DNA from: Armadillidium nasatum
Taxonomy: Eukaryota > Arthropoda > Malacostraca > Isopoda > Armadillidiidae
Reading direction: 5' to 3'
DNA: 30,000 nucleotides
Assembly: GCA_009176605.1 (NCBI GenBank)
Contig: SEYY01018681.1
Location: 52,501 to 82,500 of the forward strand
The position numbers were made by a program, and so were the translations under genes. Positions 1 through 15,305 of the stretch are shown one piece after another. Every line of letters begins with the position of its first letter. The stretch's first letter is position 1. The notes below the pieces were generated by a model, which saw only the letters and a program-made list of their open reading frames with translations, was not told where the DNA came from and ran no database searches.

Positions 1-10
1 GAACAAACTT

Positions 11-196
11 AACAACCAGTATCCAGTACACACCATTTTGATAAAGCGCAACACTTACTTTGCTTCTTCTTTTTTCTCACCTCTAGTATCTTTTGAAGGC
101 AGTAAACAACCTGTATCCAACACACACCATTTTGATAAAGCGTCAGCACTTGCTTTGCTTCATTCTTTCTCTCCTCTAGTATCTTTTGAAGGCAGT
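11..196. repeat. Two tandem units, period 94 bases
   Basis: A block beginning near 11 recurs 94 bases later. The shared text includes CACCATTTTGATAAAGCG (starting at 31 and at 125) and CTCTAGTATCTTTTGAAGGC (near 91 and 174). The second unit runs into a LINE-like reading frame, so the duplication probably arose inside a LINE copy. The two units differ at several sites, so it is not recent. Confidence 0.75.
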
Positions 197-1120
197 ACTG
201 TTCTTGTTTCTTATGATAAAACTAAATTTTCGCTCAATTCTTTGCTTTTAATTCACTCTAGACAATTCCAGAGTTATTTCTCCTTCTCCACTTTCCTCCG
301 ACTCATTTATGACATATATAATTATTTATTTTTAAATAAGTTATTTCTGCTCTCTCTGAATTTAACACTATGAAGGCGTAGAGTCCTGATGGTATCCCTA
401 CTGTGATTCTGAGCTTGCACTCTGTCTTGGTAAGAAGTTTCATCTCTGTCAATCAAAATAAAGAAGCTATGCCACATGCTTGAAGCTTGAGCTTATTTAG
501 CCTGTTCTGAAACCTCAAACTAAATCTTATTTCTTTAATCACTTCCATTTTAAGCTTTCTGATTTATCATAAGAGGAAGATTTGGAAACATCTTAAATCA
601 TCTAAACTTATCTCAAATAACTGAAATAGTTTTCGTAAGGTACGCTAGACTGGTGATCTGATTACCTTCTCTCGAACTCTCCGGGTCTATTCTCTTCGGT
701 TTATCATTAAATCTTAAGCCGTATCGCTAAAAATATCGAATGTCTTCGATACAATCTTACTCAAAGCTTTCATTTTTAATCGCTCCTATTTCCGTATCTA
801 TCATTATCTATGTAACCTTCTCGTTGACTTCCTTTCAGGACATTATGTAGCAGCTGTTGTACATGACCAGTTTGTAAATCAATTAATAATAGTGTTCCTT
901 AGGACTTTGTAATATTTACCAATTGTTTTTCTACTTCTCGTTAATGACCCCCAATTTGTTGCTATTTCCTATCAACGGCATGCCTTCGACTTCACCTTTC
1001 ATTTCTTTTTTCAATTTGAAAGACGATCCACTCAACATAAAATAATTAACGTTAGGAGAGTTATCTTGGAGTACTAACCTTTGATCTTTCTCTTAACTCT
1101 AGTTGGAACAAGGAAGATAA
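155..1120 (+). mobile_element. Degenerate LINE relic (G), reverse transcriptase region
   Basis: Broken reading frames follow, in order, the reverse transcriptase region of the better copies elsewhere in this window. Recognisable pieces are SPLVSFEGS near 170-195, a remnant of the AYGPDGIP motif near 373-402, KIWKHL near 578-592, an S-K-A-F remnant near 720-775, an AAVV remnant near 848-860, FQFERR near 1010-1025 and an [10 protein letters not shown] remnant near 1065-1095. Stops and frameshifts are frequent and the catalytic aspartates cannot be read in one frame. It is much older than copies A, B and C. There is no endonuclease part to its left within the window. Confidence 0.7.
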
Positions 1121-1395
1121 GGTTGTTCTTAAATATCTTTAATCTTTTTTGTTATTTCTTTTTTAAAATTTACTTTTATTTCTTTGTTAATTTCCATTAG
1201 ATACTGAAATTTCTCATTCTCAAGCTAATTTAAAAATTTTTAATTAAAGAATTTTTTTTATCTTTAGAATAATTATATAATTCTTTTATTATAAGGTTTC
1301 TTCTTCTTGACATTAGTCTCTACATTATATATTTTCAACTTACCTTTAAAAAAACTTTATTTATAATGCAATCCGGATAGAAAAGGGATCTGAAA
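1121..1395. other. AT-rich stretch with no recognised feature
   Basis: Long T and A runs with short unconvincing frames. I see no gene, RNA or clear repeat boundary. Confidence 0.6.
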
Positions 1396-1575
1396 GTTTT
1401 CCTTTTAAAATTACGCTCATTCTTAAGAGAGGAAAGGGAACAGAGTTTTAATGCTTTTATATATTGGGATGCAACAATGCCCATTTCTGTATTAAACGCA
1501 GGAGAAGAATACCAATGTATATATGAATTTGAAGAGGTGGGCTTTCTAAAACCAGAAAAAAACGGGATATTTTGG
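1396..1575 (-). mobile_element. Short Penelope-like element relic
   Basis: This stretch aligns along its length with 9690-9840 of the PLE2 minus copy. Both carry a TTAAG-GAGG block, then TTTTAAYGCT, ATTGGGA, and the shared ACCAGTGTATATATGAATTTGAAGA-type block (ACCAATGTATATATGAATTT at 1511 here), then an AGAAAAAACGGG end. In the PLE this lies between the reverse transcriptase palm and the GIY-YIG nuclease. The plus-strand frame at 1477-1701 is the antisense of that segment and is not a gene. Nothing of the rest of the element is visible nearby. Confidence 0.65.
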
Positions 1576-2070
<495 letters not shown>

Positions 2071-2279
2071 CGCTTACTCTTACATTACCTTTATAAATCA
2101 AAACAAAAAACAAAATGGCGAAACTCAGAGCTGCCTCAGAAATGCTTTCTAGGGGGGCATCACAAGAATGCCCCTCATCCATCCCTCACCCCATCATCCC
2201 TTGGTAGTTAGCAATCCCGATGATGGGATGGTGTCGCATGACCTGGCGTCAGGCTTGAACCAGTGCACGGTCTTCTTTT

Positions 2280-5121
<2,842 letters not shown>

Positions 5122-5880
5122 GATAAGAGTAAGAGGCAGGATATGAAATGTAAATTTGTCATTTTCGTAATGAACGCTTATCCCTAAAGCACATTTTAGG
5201 GAAAGGAAAATGTATTTTGCCATGTTGTAAATAAGACAAAGAAATAACAGTATTTTCTCAGCGATGAGATACGTCAAATACATTTCTCTCAAATAAATTA
5301 TTTTTCTTTTCTTTAGAGGATTTGTTCATAATCTGTTGGAGCTCTTACATAAATATAAGACAATTGCAAATTCTCATATATATGAGTCTCATAACGAAGA
5401 AATTATGACCCAATTATTACACCTAAAAATCATGTAGAGATTCGTTCGGTATAACGTACTTACTGTGGGTCGTGAGTGGACGCAAAAGGAACGCCATATC
5501 GATGTTATATATGTAAATAATATTATTAAATTAATGTTCACATACAATGAGATCAAAAACAGATAAAATCGTTTGATAAATTTGATTTTATGTTTGACAT
5601 TATTGAAAATGAACGTCGAGTAATAAAACCAATAAAAGATAAATTGAATCATCAAATTCAGTATAACAGCATCATTAAAATTGATTCTCTGTAATTGGGA
5701 ATTATTAGCAATATATATTCAAATTTAAACATTTATAACACTGTAATTTAATAAATCTTCAGAGACTAATGAAAACATGTTAATTAATTTTATTTATAAT
5801 CAATTTTCTATTATTAATAAGTGCTTGACAGATTTAACTGAAACTAATTTTTTAATAAAAGTCATAAAGCATAATTTAAT

Positions 5881-5883
<3 letters not shown>
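5122..5883. other. AT-rich stretch with no gene; one small hairpin
   Basis: I see no coding signal, RNA gene or recognisable transposon. One compact stem-loop, CCCTAAA-GCACAT-TTTAGGG, lies near 5182-5201 and is of unknown meaning. Confidence 0.5.

Positions 5884-5965
<82 letters not shown>
5884..5965. repeat. (TA)n microsatellite, about 82 bases
   Basis: Unbroken alternating TA abutting the outer end of the left arm of the PLE1 inverted repeat. Confidence 0.97.
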
Positions 5966-5968
<3 letters not shown>

Positions 5969-6572
5969 AATGTTCTTATTCCCTAAAGATCACTTATTTA
6001 AAACACAGTTCTTAAAATTAACTTTATTTTTGTATTATATATTCTTCGATGTTATTTAATATTATATCAGACTTATCCTAGCTTTCGTGGCCTGTATCAG
6101 TCCACCTCTTTCAGGGTCTGTCTGAGAGTAATCTGTTGAATAATTTTTAGTTCAAATCCTTGCTTCCGAATTAGTTTGTTTGTTCGAATCGTTCTCGTGT
6201 CCATTCAGTGAGAGTGCTTTATACTGTCACACGATGCGGATTGTTTTAAGTATTCGTTCATGATGTTATCAATTTTATAGTATCCATTGTTTCTATTGAA
6301 GTTGTTACTGTTTTTTATTGCATATGATTCGTAGAACTTTATGTATTTGTGATCCTTTATATATTTCAATGTTTTAAATCTGTCAATTTTTATCATATGT
6401 CGCTCCTTACTGTATTGATATTTTCGAATTTTTTGTTTATATCAGAATTTAGTATTAAAGTTTCGTTGTATTTTATAAATTTATCTTTATTTGTGTTTGA
6501 TTTATTGTCCTTGTTTTTAAATATTTTTTTAGCTTTGTTAATAATACTGTAAATGGTGTTAAAGGGTAAGCT
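5963..6572 (-). mobile_element. PLE1 left arm: inverted, 5'-truncated Penelope-like copy
   Basis: This is the reverse complement of the right arm at 6631-7443, from the outer ends (5963 pairs with 7443) to the inner ends (6572 pairs with 6631). The arms differ at only a few sites; the 63-codon piece at 6205-6396 differs from its partner at four residues. A 202-base block is missing here, corresponding to about 6797-6998 of the right arm. That block carries the GIY and YIG part of the nuclease, so this copy cannot make an active enzyme. The missing block is bounded by a 2-base AA match. Frames on the plus strand here are antisense. Confidence 0.88.
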
Positions 6573-7443
6573 GCAGTCTGCAAAACCTAAACATAGAAAT
6601 TAAAACTATTACCGACACTTTCAAAAAACTAGCTTACCCTTTAAACACCATTTACAGTAGTATTAACAAAGCTAAAAAAATATTTAAAAACAAGGACAAT
6701 AAATCAAACACAAATAAAGATAAATTTATAAAATACAACGAAACTTTAATACTAAATTCTGATATAAACAAAAAATTCGAAAAAATCAATACGGTAACTA
6801 AATATAATAACACCTTAAATAAAATACTCGTACCAAAATTAAACAATAATCAGAAATCAGGAATTTATGGCATCCCTTGCAATATGTGCAACGAAGTATA
6901 TATCGGAGAGACTGGCGACATCAATAGACGCAGATATCAACACTTATATGACTTGCGCACATCTAACCAGTCCTCACCATTGATAGCTCATCTAGAAAAG
7001 GAGGGACATATGATAAAAATTGACAGATTTAAAACATTGAAATATATAAAGGATCACAAATACATAAAGTTCTGCGAATCATGTGCAATAAAAAACAGTA
7101 ACAACTTCAATAGAAACAGTGGATACTATAAAATTGATAACATCATGAACGAATACTTAAAACAATCCGCATCGTTTGACAGTATAAAGCACTCTCACTG
7201 AATGGACACGAGAACGATTAGAACAAACAAACTAATTCGGAAGCAAGGATTTGAACTAAAAATTATTCAACAGATTACTCTCAGACAGACCCTGAAAGAG
7301 GTGGACTGATACAGGCCACGAAAGCTAGGATAAGTCTGATATAATATTAAATAACATCGAAGAATATATAATACAAAAATAAAGTTAATTTTAAGAACTG
7401 TGTTTTAAATAAGTGATCTTTAGGGAATAAGAACATTTAAATA
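6573..7443 (+). mobile_element. PLE1 right arm: 3' half of a Penelope-like element
   Basis: An open frame from about 6578 to the stop at 7199-7201 encodes the linker and C-terminal GIY-YIG endonuclease of a Penelope-like retroelement. The nuclease nicks DNA to prime reverse transcription. Visible landmarks are SGIYGIPCNMC (near 6856-6888, with the CxxC pair usual in these elements), VYIGETGD (6896-6919), the catalytic-type arginines in NRRRYQH (6923-6943), AHLEKEGH (6987-7010) and the terminal NSNNFNR (near 7096-7116). The reverse transcriptase is absent, so the copy is 5' truncated. An untranslated tail of about 240 bases follows and is shared almost base for base with the left arm. (TA)n begins about 40 bases beyond the end. 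Confidence 0.87.
7306..7323 (+). other. Hammerhead-ribozyme-like remnant in the PLE1 3' tail
   Basis: CTGAT (7306-7310) is followed by a short GGCC-containing spacer and GAAA (7320-7323), about 105 bases after the stop codon. Hammerhead ribozymes are a known feature of Penelope-like elements. The spacing and the CTGA...GAAA order fit, but the core G and A after CTGAT and the stem III pairing are not right. It is probably a decayed relative and not active. The left arm has the mirror copy at about 6083-6100. Confidence 0.3.
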
Positions 7444-7476
7444 CATATATAAGTGCGAACTTAATTAGCGCTATAG

Positions 7477-7480
<4 letters not shown>

Positions 7481-7568
<88 letters not shown>
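7481..7568. repeat. (TA)n microsatellite, about 88 bases
   Basis: Alternating TA with a phase slip near 7561. It separates the PLE1 right arm from the 3' end of LINE H. Confidence 0.97.
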
Positions 7569-8752
<1,184 letters not shown>

Positions 8753-8933
8753 AAATATACACGAAACGTAAATGGCTAATGTACCTTTTAAACACCATAA
8801 TAATATTTACTTCATCAATAAAACCCTATTATTCACCTATGAGCCAAACTTTTAAAACAATAAAAACGTAAAAAATTAAAACGAAGTAACAAGTAATTAA
8901 AAACAAGGGAAACTATTAAAACTAACACCAAGC

Positions 8934-8957
8934 TTTCGATCTCTCACCCACAGATCT
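8934..8957 (-). other. Hairpin plus GAAA (hammerhead-like) in the PLE2 3' tail
   Basis: On the minus strand GATCT and AGATC (plus positions 8952-8956 and 8938-8942) form a perfect 5-base stem around a 9-base loop, followed at once by GAAA (8934-8937). This is the arrangement of hammerhead stem II and its 3' core. The 5' core CTGA(N)GA is degraded to TAAAGA. It lies about 125 bases after the stop codon, as in PLE1. Confidence 0.35.
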
Positions 8958-9085
8958 TTATTCAATTTAAAAAGGGCAGTGAAAGAAAAAGAAGTTATTC
9001 TCGAGGACTCAAAGACTGAAGAATTTCCTACATTTTTTAGTTGGTTCGAAAATTATATTTTTCATGATTTGACATTATGTTTTTA

Positions 9086-9580
9086 CTAAAATATTCTTAT
9101 AAAACCTTTCATTTTCAATAAATCATTTAGAGTATCATCAATTTTTATTTCTCCTGGATGTCTATTAAAATTACAAGTATTTTTAATGATGAAGGACTCT
9201 AAAAACTTTTTATTTTCATTGTTATGGGAAGGAATTAATAATTCTGCAGAATTCATATTAATTGTGTGATTATTTTCTTCTCTATGTTGTTGTAATGCGG
9301 AATTTTTGTCTCCATATCTTAAACTGTAATTGTGTTGGTATATACGTCTCTTAAAATCATTGGTCTCTCCAAAATATTTATCATCACAATTATTGCATGC
9401 TATGTTGTAAATACCTACATTTTTTGTGTTATCATTTATAATTAATTTAGATACGAATTTTCTTTTAATAGTATTGGGGACCGATTGTATAAAAGAGACT
9501 GTGTTTGAAAAGAGATTTTTAGTTTGAGAGTCAATGTGAAAAGGAATAATTATCCTTTCATTATTTGTTTTTTTCTTCAC
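9086..9580 (-). pseudogene. GIY-YIG endonuclease domain of PLE2
   Basis: An open frame of 164 codons forming the C-terminal part of the Penelope-like protein. It carries NVGIYNIACNNC (GIY at residues 56-58, with a CxxC pair), KYFGET (YFG at 69-71, the YIG equivalent), FKRRIYQH with the conserved arginine near 78-79, and FLESFIIKNTCNFNR near 127-140 with the conserved glutamate and asparagine. The frame itself is clean, but it belongs to a longer reading frame broken upstream. The first methionine lies inside the parent frame and is not a real start. Confidence 0.85.
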
Positions 9581-9965
9581 ATTATCCTCTGCAACATATA
9601 TTTTCCTTCTTGCTCTATAAAGTGCTTTATTAATAACATAATTAGGATAATATAATGACTTAAAAATGTTTCTTATAAAAGTTATTTCATCCTTAAGGGA
9701 GGAGGGAGAACAAATTTTTAACGCTCTAATAAATTGGGAGATAATGAATGCTCAGTTTTGTATGAAATGAGTGTGCCGAGTACCAGTGTATATATGAATT
9801 TGAAGACATAGGTTTTCGGTATACAGAAAAAACGGGTCCAGTATTTATATTGTTAATATCAATAAGAATATCAAGAAAAGAGATTCTGCTATTTATCATT
9901 TTTTCTAGGGTAAATTTTATTGAAGGAACTTTGCTATTTAGATTTTCCAGAAGTAATTGTGGATC

Positions 9966-10560
9966 TTAATTGACAGGCAGTATGGCAAAAATATCATCAA
10001 CATATCTCCACCACTTTATGTTGCGAAGACACATATCTGAATATATAAATTTCACTTCGAAAAGCTCCATAAACAGATTACTCAAAATCGGGGAGAGGTG
10101 GGACCCCATACTTAATCCAAACTTCTGTCTATAAAAATCATTTCCAAATTGAAAATATGAGTGTTCCATACACAGTTTAACAAGCATTTTTATATTTCCA
10201 AAAGAGATAGAAAGCCGATCAAATTCCTTATCAATTATATATTCCTCTAACCAATCCAAAGTAAGATCTATAGGAACATTAGTGAATAGAGAAACAACAT
10301 CATAAATAAACAAAATTTTGCTATTAAAATTTTCTCCGTTTATTTTTTCAATAAAAACTTCAGAATTCTTCAAAAGTGAGTTTGAAATATTTCCAACTAA
10401 AACTTTAAGTTCGTTTCCCAGCCAAGAAGATAATTTATAAGTAACGCTATTAATATTTGATATAATGGGTCTAAGTGGTATATTTTGCTTATGTATCTTA
10501 GGCAGACCATAATATTGTGAAAGCTTTAGGTATATATGCTGTAAATTTTTTAATTAGGTC
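9966..10560 (-). pseudogene. Reverse transcriptase palm of PLE2
   Basis: Clear polymerase motifs in order: YGLPKIHK and RPIIS; IYDVVSLFTNVP with the first catalytic aspartate (about 10290-10310); GLSMGSHLSPILSNLFME; and WWRYVDDIFAILP with the catalytic YVDD at about 9993-10004. A TAA at 9966-9968 ends the frame where the thumb and linker should continue; the same frame continues recognisably beyond it to about 9745. Penelope-like reverse transcriptases are related to telomerase, and YVDD is usual for them. Confidence 0.87.
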
Positions 10561-10684
10561 ATTATGTTCATTTAAAATATTTTTAAGGGAATTATTGAAA
10601 CGATTTTTTGAATTAGGTTAAAGCATCAAATACAAACTTGATTGAAAATAAATCGAATTATATTTTAAATTTTCATGAAAAAAT

Positions 10685-11395
10685 TATTTTTGGTTATGGT
10701 TTGTCTTTTGGGTTTACAGAAAAGATAATTTGCTAGATTTTCTAAAAGATTACCAGAAATTCGAAAAATTCTCAAAAAATAAAAACATTGACTTTAATTT
10801 CTTTAAAGGCTTTCTCGTTCATTCGTGGAGAAGAAATAATGAAAATAATTTACCTAAATGTTTAATTAGAGCATTGTACACTTTAAAGAATAATGATAGT
10901 ATTGTTATATGTAAGTCTGATAAAGGGAACAAGATAGTGATATTAAATAAGGACGACTACATGACTAAATCCAATGTTTTGCTTTCTGATGATTTAGTTT
11001 ACGAACATTTGAATAGTAACCCTCTAAAAAATTCCCAAAATCTTTTATACAATCGGTCCCCAATACTATTAAAAGAAAATTCGTATCTAAATTAATTATA
11101 AATGATAACACAAAAAATGTAGGTATTTACAGCATAGCATGCAATAATTGTGATGATAAATATTTTGGAGAGACCAATGATTCTAAGAGACGTATATACC
11201 CACACAATTACAGTTTAAGATATGGAGACAAAAATTCCGCATTACAACAACATAGAGAAAAAAATAATCACACAATTAATATGAATTCTGCAGAATTATT
11301 AATTCCTTCCCATAACAATGAAAATAAAAAGTTTTTAGAGTCCTTCATCATTAAAAATACTAGTAATTTTAATAGACATCCAGGAGAAATAAATA
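10685..11395 (+). mobile_element. PLE2 plus copy: N-terminus fused to nuclease by deletion
   Basis: The frame from 10730 carries the N-terminal Penelope-like motif (VICKSDKGNKIVILNKDDY near 10893-10950, then NPLKNSQ near 11020). At about 11044 it jumps, out of frame, into the QSVPNTIKRKFVSK region that precedes the nuclease. GIYSIACNNC follows near 11123, KYFGET near 11159, and the text ends at HPGEI near 11388. About 1.1 kb, the whole reverse transcriptase core, is absent compared with the minus copy. The nuclease is cut off before its stop by a short (TA)-rich run at 11394-11434. The nuclease part is nearly identical to the minus copy. Confidence 0.85.
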
Positions 11396-11429
11396 TATAT
11401 ACAATATTATATATATATATATAATAATA

Positions 11430-13615
11430 ATTTTTCAGATAAGATCATTTATGGATATAGAATATTTGGAATTTTTAAGTTTAACAATGTGTAATAGAAG
11501 TAAAACTTACAATTCAATATTTATATAACCAGGTAAATTTCCGCCTTCAATGATTCCTGCAGAAGCAGATCTTGTTAGGCATTATCTATTTGTTATAAAT
11601 GGAAATCAAGCACCTTCGAAAAGTTCGATAACGGCTAAAGATGGTTATTGAATTGTTGCAAGGGACGTGGAATTCATCTAGAGAAAGTTTACCTTTCCAA
11701 CCATAACAATTGACAGAATATTTTTAAGAGTTCAAATACTTATAGAATTAGTTTCAAATCTAAATAAGATCCCACAAAACAGATGAAAGGATATTTGAGG
11801 TGAAGTAAAATCAAATGATAAGATATTTGACATTTGCACATTCAACTTTTATGATAAAAAACTGTAAAGAATTCAGTGTAGATGCAAAATTAGAATATCT
11901 ATTAATGAATGGAAATTCTTTGTAAAACAAAAACAAATGAAAAATCAACTTCTGATAATTGATAAAACAGTAACAGGTGCGAAGAAGGACGAAAGAAAAA
12001 TTGGAAAGGTCAAATGTTGAATCTATTGAAAGTCTCCGCAGGGGTAGAGGTTGTAGCAGCAACAGTACTCGAGTCGTAAAAATTTGGGACTCTTAAACAA
12101 ACACAGGATTAAACTTTGATGTTATGGAAGAAGAGACATTGGAAATAGACGAAAGCGGAAATGATGAAGAATTTCTTCAAGAATTTGAACTTAGAGAAAA
12201 TTCTCAGAATAGATTTGATTTAGCGATAACAGCTGACAGGATTAATGAAAGCTAAAGGGCCCCTGCTTCTATAGTTAATGCAGCTTAAAGGATATGGGGA
12301 TATTAAATGAAAGTAATATGTTGGATAGAAGAAAAGTTGAAACTGAGAGGAAACGTGTTGGGAAAAGAATGCCATCAGAATGAAATTAGAAAACACAAAT
12401 TTAATGCATTGGATTTGAAAACAAAAAAGATGGAACTGAAATGGAAAAAAATTTTATTTTAAAAGAACCAGCTGATATTTACATGATTCCCGTTACACCA
12501 GATTTTGTCAAGGTTCAATGTATTACTGATGAAATAATAACTTTCTTAATTGATTCTAATAGAGAGATTTCTCTTAAAGCTATTCTTTGCAATGGGACTC
12601 CAGTTAACACTGGATGAGTTGGTGGAGTTTTAGACTGATTGAAATTTAATTGGAAAGACCAATGCAATGATTAATTTGCCTCTTACATATGCAAATGAAC
12701 TTCCATTCAGACACCCATTCGAGGAAATTAATGGACAAACATCAGAACAAAACTCTTTTAAGGGTATCATTAAAAATAAAATTGAAGAAATTGTAATTAA
12801 GCTGGCGATAGTTGATTTTAAACTTGTATACAGAAACCTTGAAAAAAAATCCCGAAGAAAGCGTAAAGCAAATTAGCACTTACCAAAAATTTTTGTTTGA
12901 ATTGTGTATTGCAATAAAGTCAAGGAATATATCGCCATACTTATCCAAGAAATCTTCAGTCACCTTTTATCATGTCAGATGGCTAACAAAACCAAAAAGA
13001 TTCATATGGTTATTCGCTTCCACAAAACATTCAAGAAAAGCTCTTCAAAATCTAGTAAATATAATAATGAATGTTTATACACCAGGGTGGTTTTGGATAA
13101 AGCCACATCCAAAGGCAACTAATAGTGCACGTAATTTTTGGTACCCGAGTTTCCTACTTAAAGACGTGAATAAACATGCTATAATTATAGAGCGTATACT
13201 AAGAAACAACTCGTACTTTGCTCATCCTGAAAATGTAATAATTGCAATGTTGGCAGACATTAGAAAAGAGGTAAGAGTAGTTCAACGAATTATTAAAGAT
13301 AAGGTAAGGAATTTCAATTCAAAAGTTTTGGAACTGTCTACAACACTAAACTTTAATGCAGATGAGTATTCAAACATGATTGATTGAGAAAAGGACACAC
13401 ACACCAGTCACCTGTTTTAAATTATTTAACAATTGACGAAATAAAACAATATGTATATGAGTCAATTAACGCTGTTTTTTCCATGCCACAGCCAGGGTAT
13501 AGCGCATACAGTAAATGCAGTCACACAAGCGTCACAAGTAAGAATTGGATATGAAAACAGACATGAGTATATTTTGAATGTACTAAAGTTCAGAAATAAC
13601 TTAAGGAATTCGACA
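11430..13615 (+). pseudogene. Decayed gene of an uncharacterised multicopy invertebrate family
   Basis: A long coding remnant in shifting plus frames. Pieces in order are PGKFPPSMIPAEADLVRHYL near 11532-11590; ILCNGTPVNTG near 12584-12616; ICLLH near 12675-12690, joined by a frame change to NELPFRHPFEEINGQTS near 12697-12750; a longer clean stretch at 12812-13387 with RWLT near 12980, VYTPGWFWIKPHPKA near 13075, YFAHPENVIIAMLADIRKE near 13216 and LNFNADEYSNMID near 13348; then HTVNAVTQAS near 13506-13536 after a premature TGA at 13385. From memory, these blocks resemble an uncharacterised protein found in many copies in arthropods, some labelled Cc8L18.2-like after a bracovirus gene. I cannot check that. 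Function is unknown; a transposase or other mobile-element role is only a guess. Confidence 0.6.
12812..13387 (+). pseudogene. Longest open segment of the decayed gene
   Basis: 191 codons without a stop, basic and rich in lysine, with no signal peptide or membrane segment. The most protein-like part starts near 12890 (FELCIAIKSRN). The first methionine lies inside an older frame and is not a natural start. The frame ends at a TGA where the coding text appears to have continued, because HTVNAVTQAS and GYENRHEYILNVLKF follow in another frame at about 13506-13600. It is flanked by Penelope-like sequence on the left and (TA)n on the right. Confidence 0.55.
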
Positions 13616-13757
13616 TAAAAAAACACTGGTTTCAATAACTATTTAGATTTATAAAAAAAACTTTCAAATTGTTAAGAATTTCGCTTGTTTGTGTGCTTAT
13701 TTTTGGAAATCTGTTTGCTAATAAATTTTTGTTATATTTTTATTTAAAATCATACAT

Positions 13758-14340
<583 letters not shown>

Positions 14341-15305
14341 GTTAATTAAGGGGACAGTTCAATTTAAATTTTTTTTTTCAGTCGATTCTTTTGAAATTTT
14401 CAGTGCATTTATTTTTTTTCCGGTGAAAAAGATCCGCTTCTAGCGTTTTTATGAGCCTATAACTTTTATTTATTTATTTTTTTGAAATTTGACCCTTTTT
14501 CAAATGAATGACGGAACCAAACCAATTTTTGGAATGACCTGAAATTTGAAATATATATTTAAAATTTCATGATATACAAAAGCTTCTAATAGACTTTTGA
14601 TCTCAGTGTTATAGGAAAAATATTATGAGCCAAAAACTGACTAAATATCTAAAAATTAAAAAAAAACCATAACTAAAGCATTTCTTGTTTTAGGTAGGTG
14701 TATAGAGGATGGATGGGGCTTCAAATTCCTCTCTATACTTTATTTGATGCGATTCGTGGCTTTCGAGATATAGCCTCTCAAAAAGGTCCATTTTTGACCA
14801 AATTTCAAAAATTCCCAAACTTTGAGAGACTATATCTCGCTTCAAACAAGTAGCATTTAATAATGCACTTAATAAAAATTGTTACCCTGTCCATCCTCTA
14901 AACAATATCCAAAAATAAAAAAATTAGTAGGTAGCGTTTTTTTTAAATAGTTTTTTTCTCTGGAAGGGTACGATTTTTGTAAATTTTTTCTTCAACTGCT
15001 GATAACTTTTGTTCTAGACGTGATATCAAAAATATGTTCCAACCAATGCAAAAAATTTTAGCTAAGAATATTCAGTTAAATTTTCAGCTCATGCGGATTA
15101 GTGGTTTGACCTCGCTATTCATTTTTTTCAACTTTGGGTTCAAGTAACTTTGAAACCGCTTTTTATAGACTCAGAAAAATGCTCGAAGTAAATTCAGAAC
15201 TTGGTGAAAAAATGAATATACCCTTAAAATTTCAGCTCAATCAGTAAAATAATTAAAAAAAATTTTTTAAACAAAATTTAAGAAAATTAAGATTTTGTTC
15301 TTATT
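14341..15305. mobile_element. Foldback (palindromic) repeat of about 1 kb, family unknown
   Basis: The left half aligns with the reverse complement of the right half over nearly all its length. Paired landmarks, left and right: GAGCCTATA (14453) with TATAGACTC (15164); GGAACCAAACC (14513) with GGTTTGACCTC (15111); TAGAGGATGGATGGGG (14702) with CCCTGTCCATCCTCTA (14885); and CGAGATATAGCCTCTCAAA (14765) with TTTGAGAGACTATATCTCG (14821). The centre is near 14785-14818. The arms are diverged by substitutions and small indels but stay collinear. No coding frame is apparent. It looks like a foldback or MITE-type DNA element; no target duplication was identified. Confidence 0.65.

Larger units (their letters stand above)
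8753..10680 (-). mobile_element. PLE2 minus copy: Penelope-like element, reverse transcriptase plus GIY-YIG
   Basis: On the minus strand the reverse transcriptase starts with YGLPKIHK and RPIIS motifs (about 10440-10515), continues to 9966, and the nuclease follows at 9580-9086. A stop codon at 9966-9968 and a frame change near 9740 interrupt what was one long reading frame. There is also a frame change near 10530. The N-terminal part is missing or very diverged beyond about 10620. The 3' untranslated tail is 8753-9085 and runs straight into (TA)n. Its 5' end meets the 5' end of a plus-strand copy of the same family near 10680. It is the best-preserved Penelope-like element in the window but is not functional. 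Confidence 0.88.

Noticed and set aside
2190..2227. CCCATCATC/GATGATGGG inverted pair as a regulatory hairpin
   Set aside because: Nine-base stem with a loop of about 20 bases, with no second copy in the window to show that it is kept; probably incidental.
5182..5201. CCCTAAA hairpin as a telomeric repeat or terminator
   Set aside because: Only a single short inverted unit with no tandem telomere repeats nearby; probably chance in AT-rich DNA.
6349..6846. Hydrophobic frames suggesting a small membrane protein
   Set aside because: They are antisense to the lysine- and asparagine-rich PLE1 reading frames; AT-rich antisense yields Phe/Leu/Ile runs.
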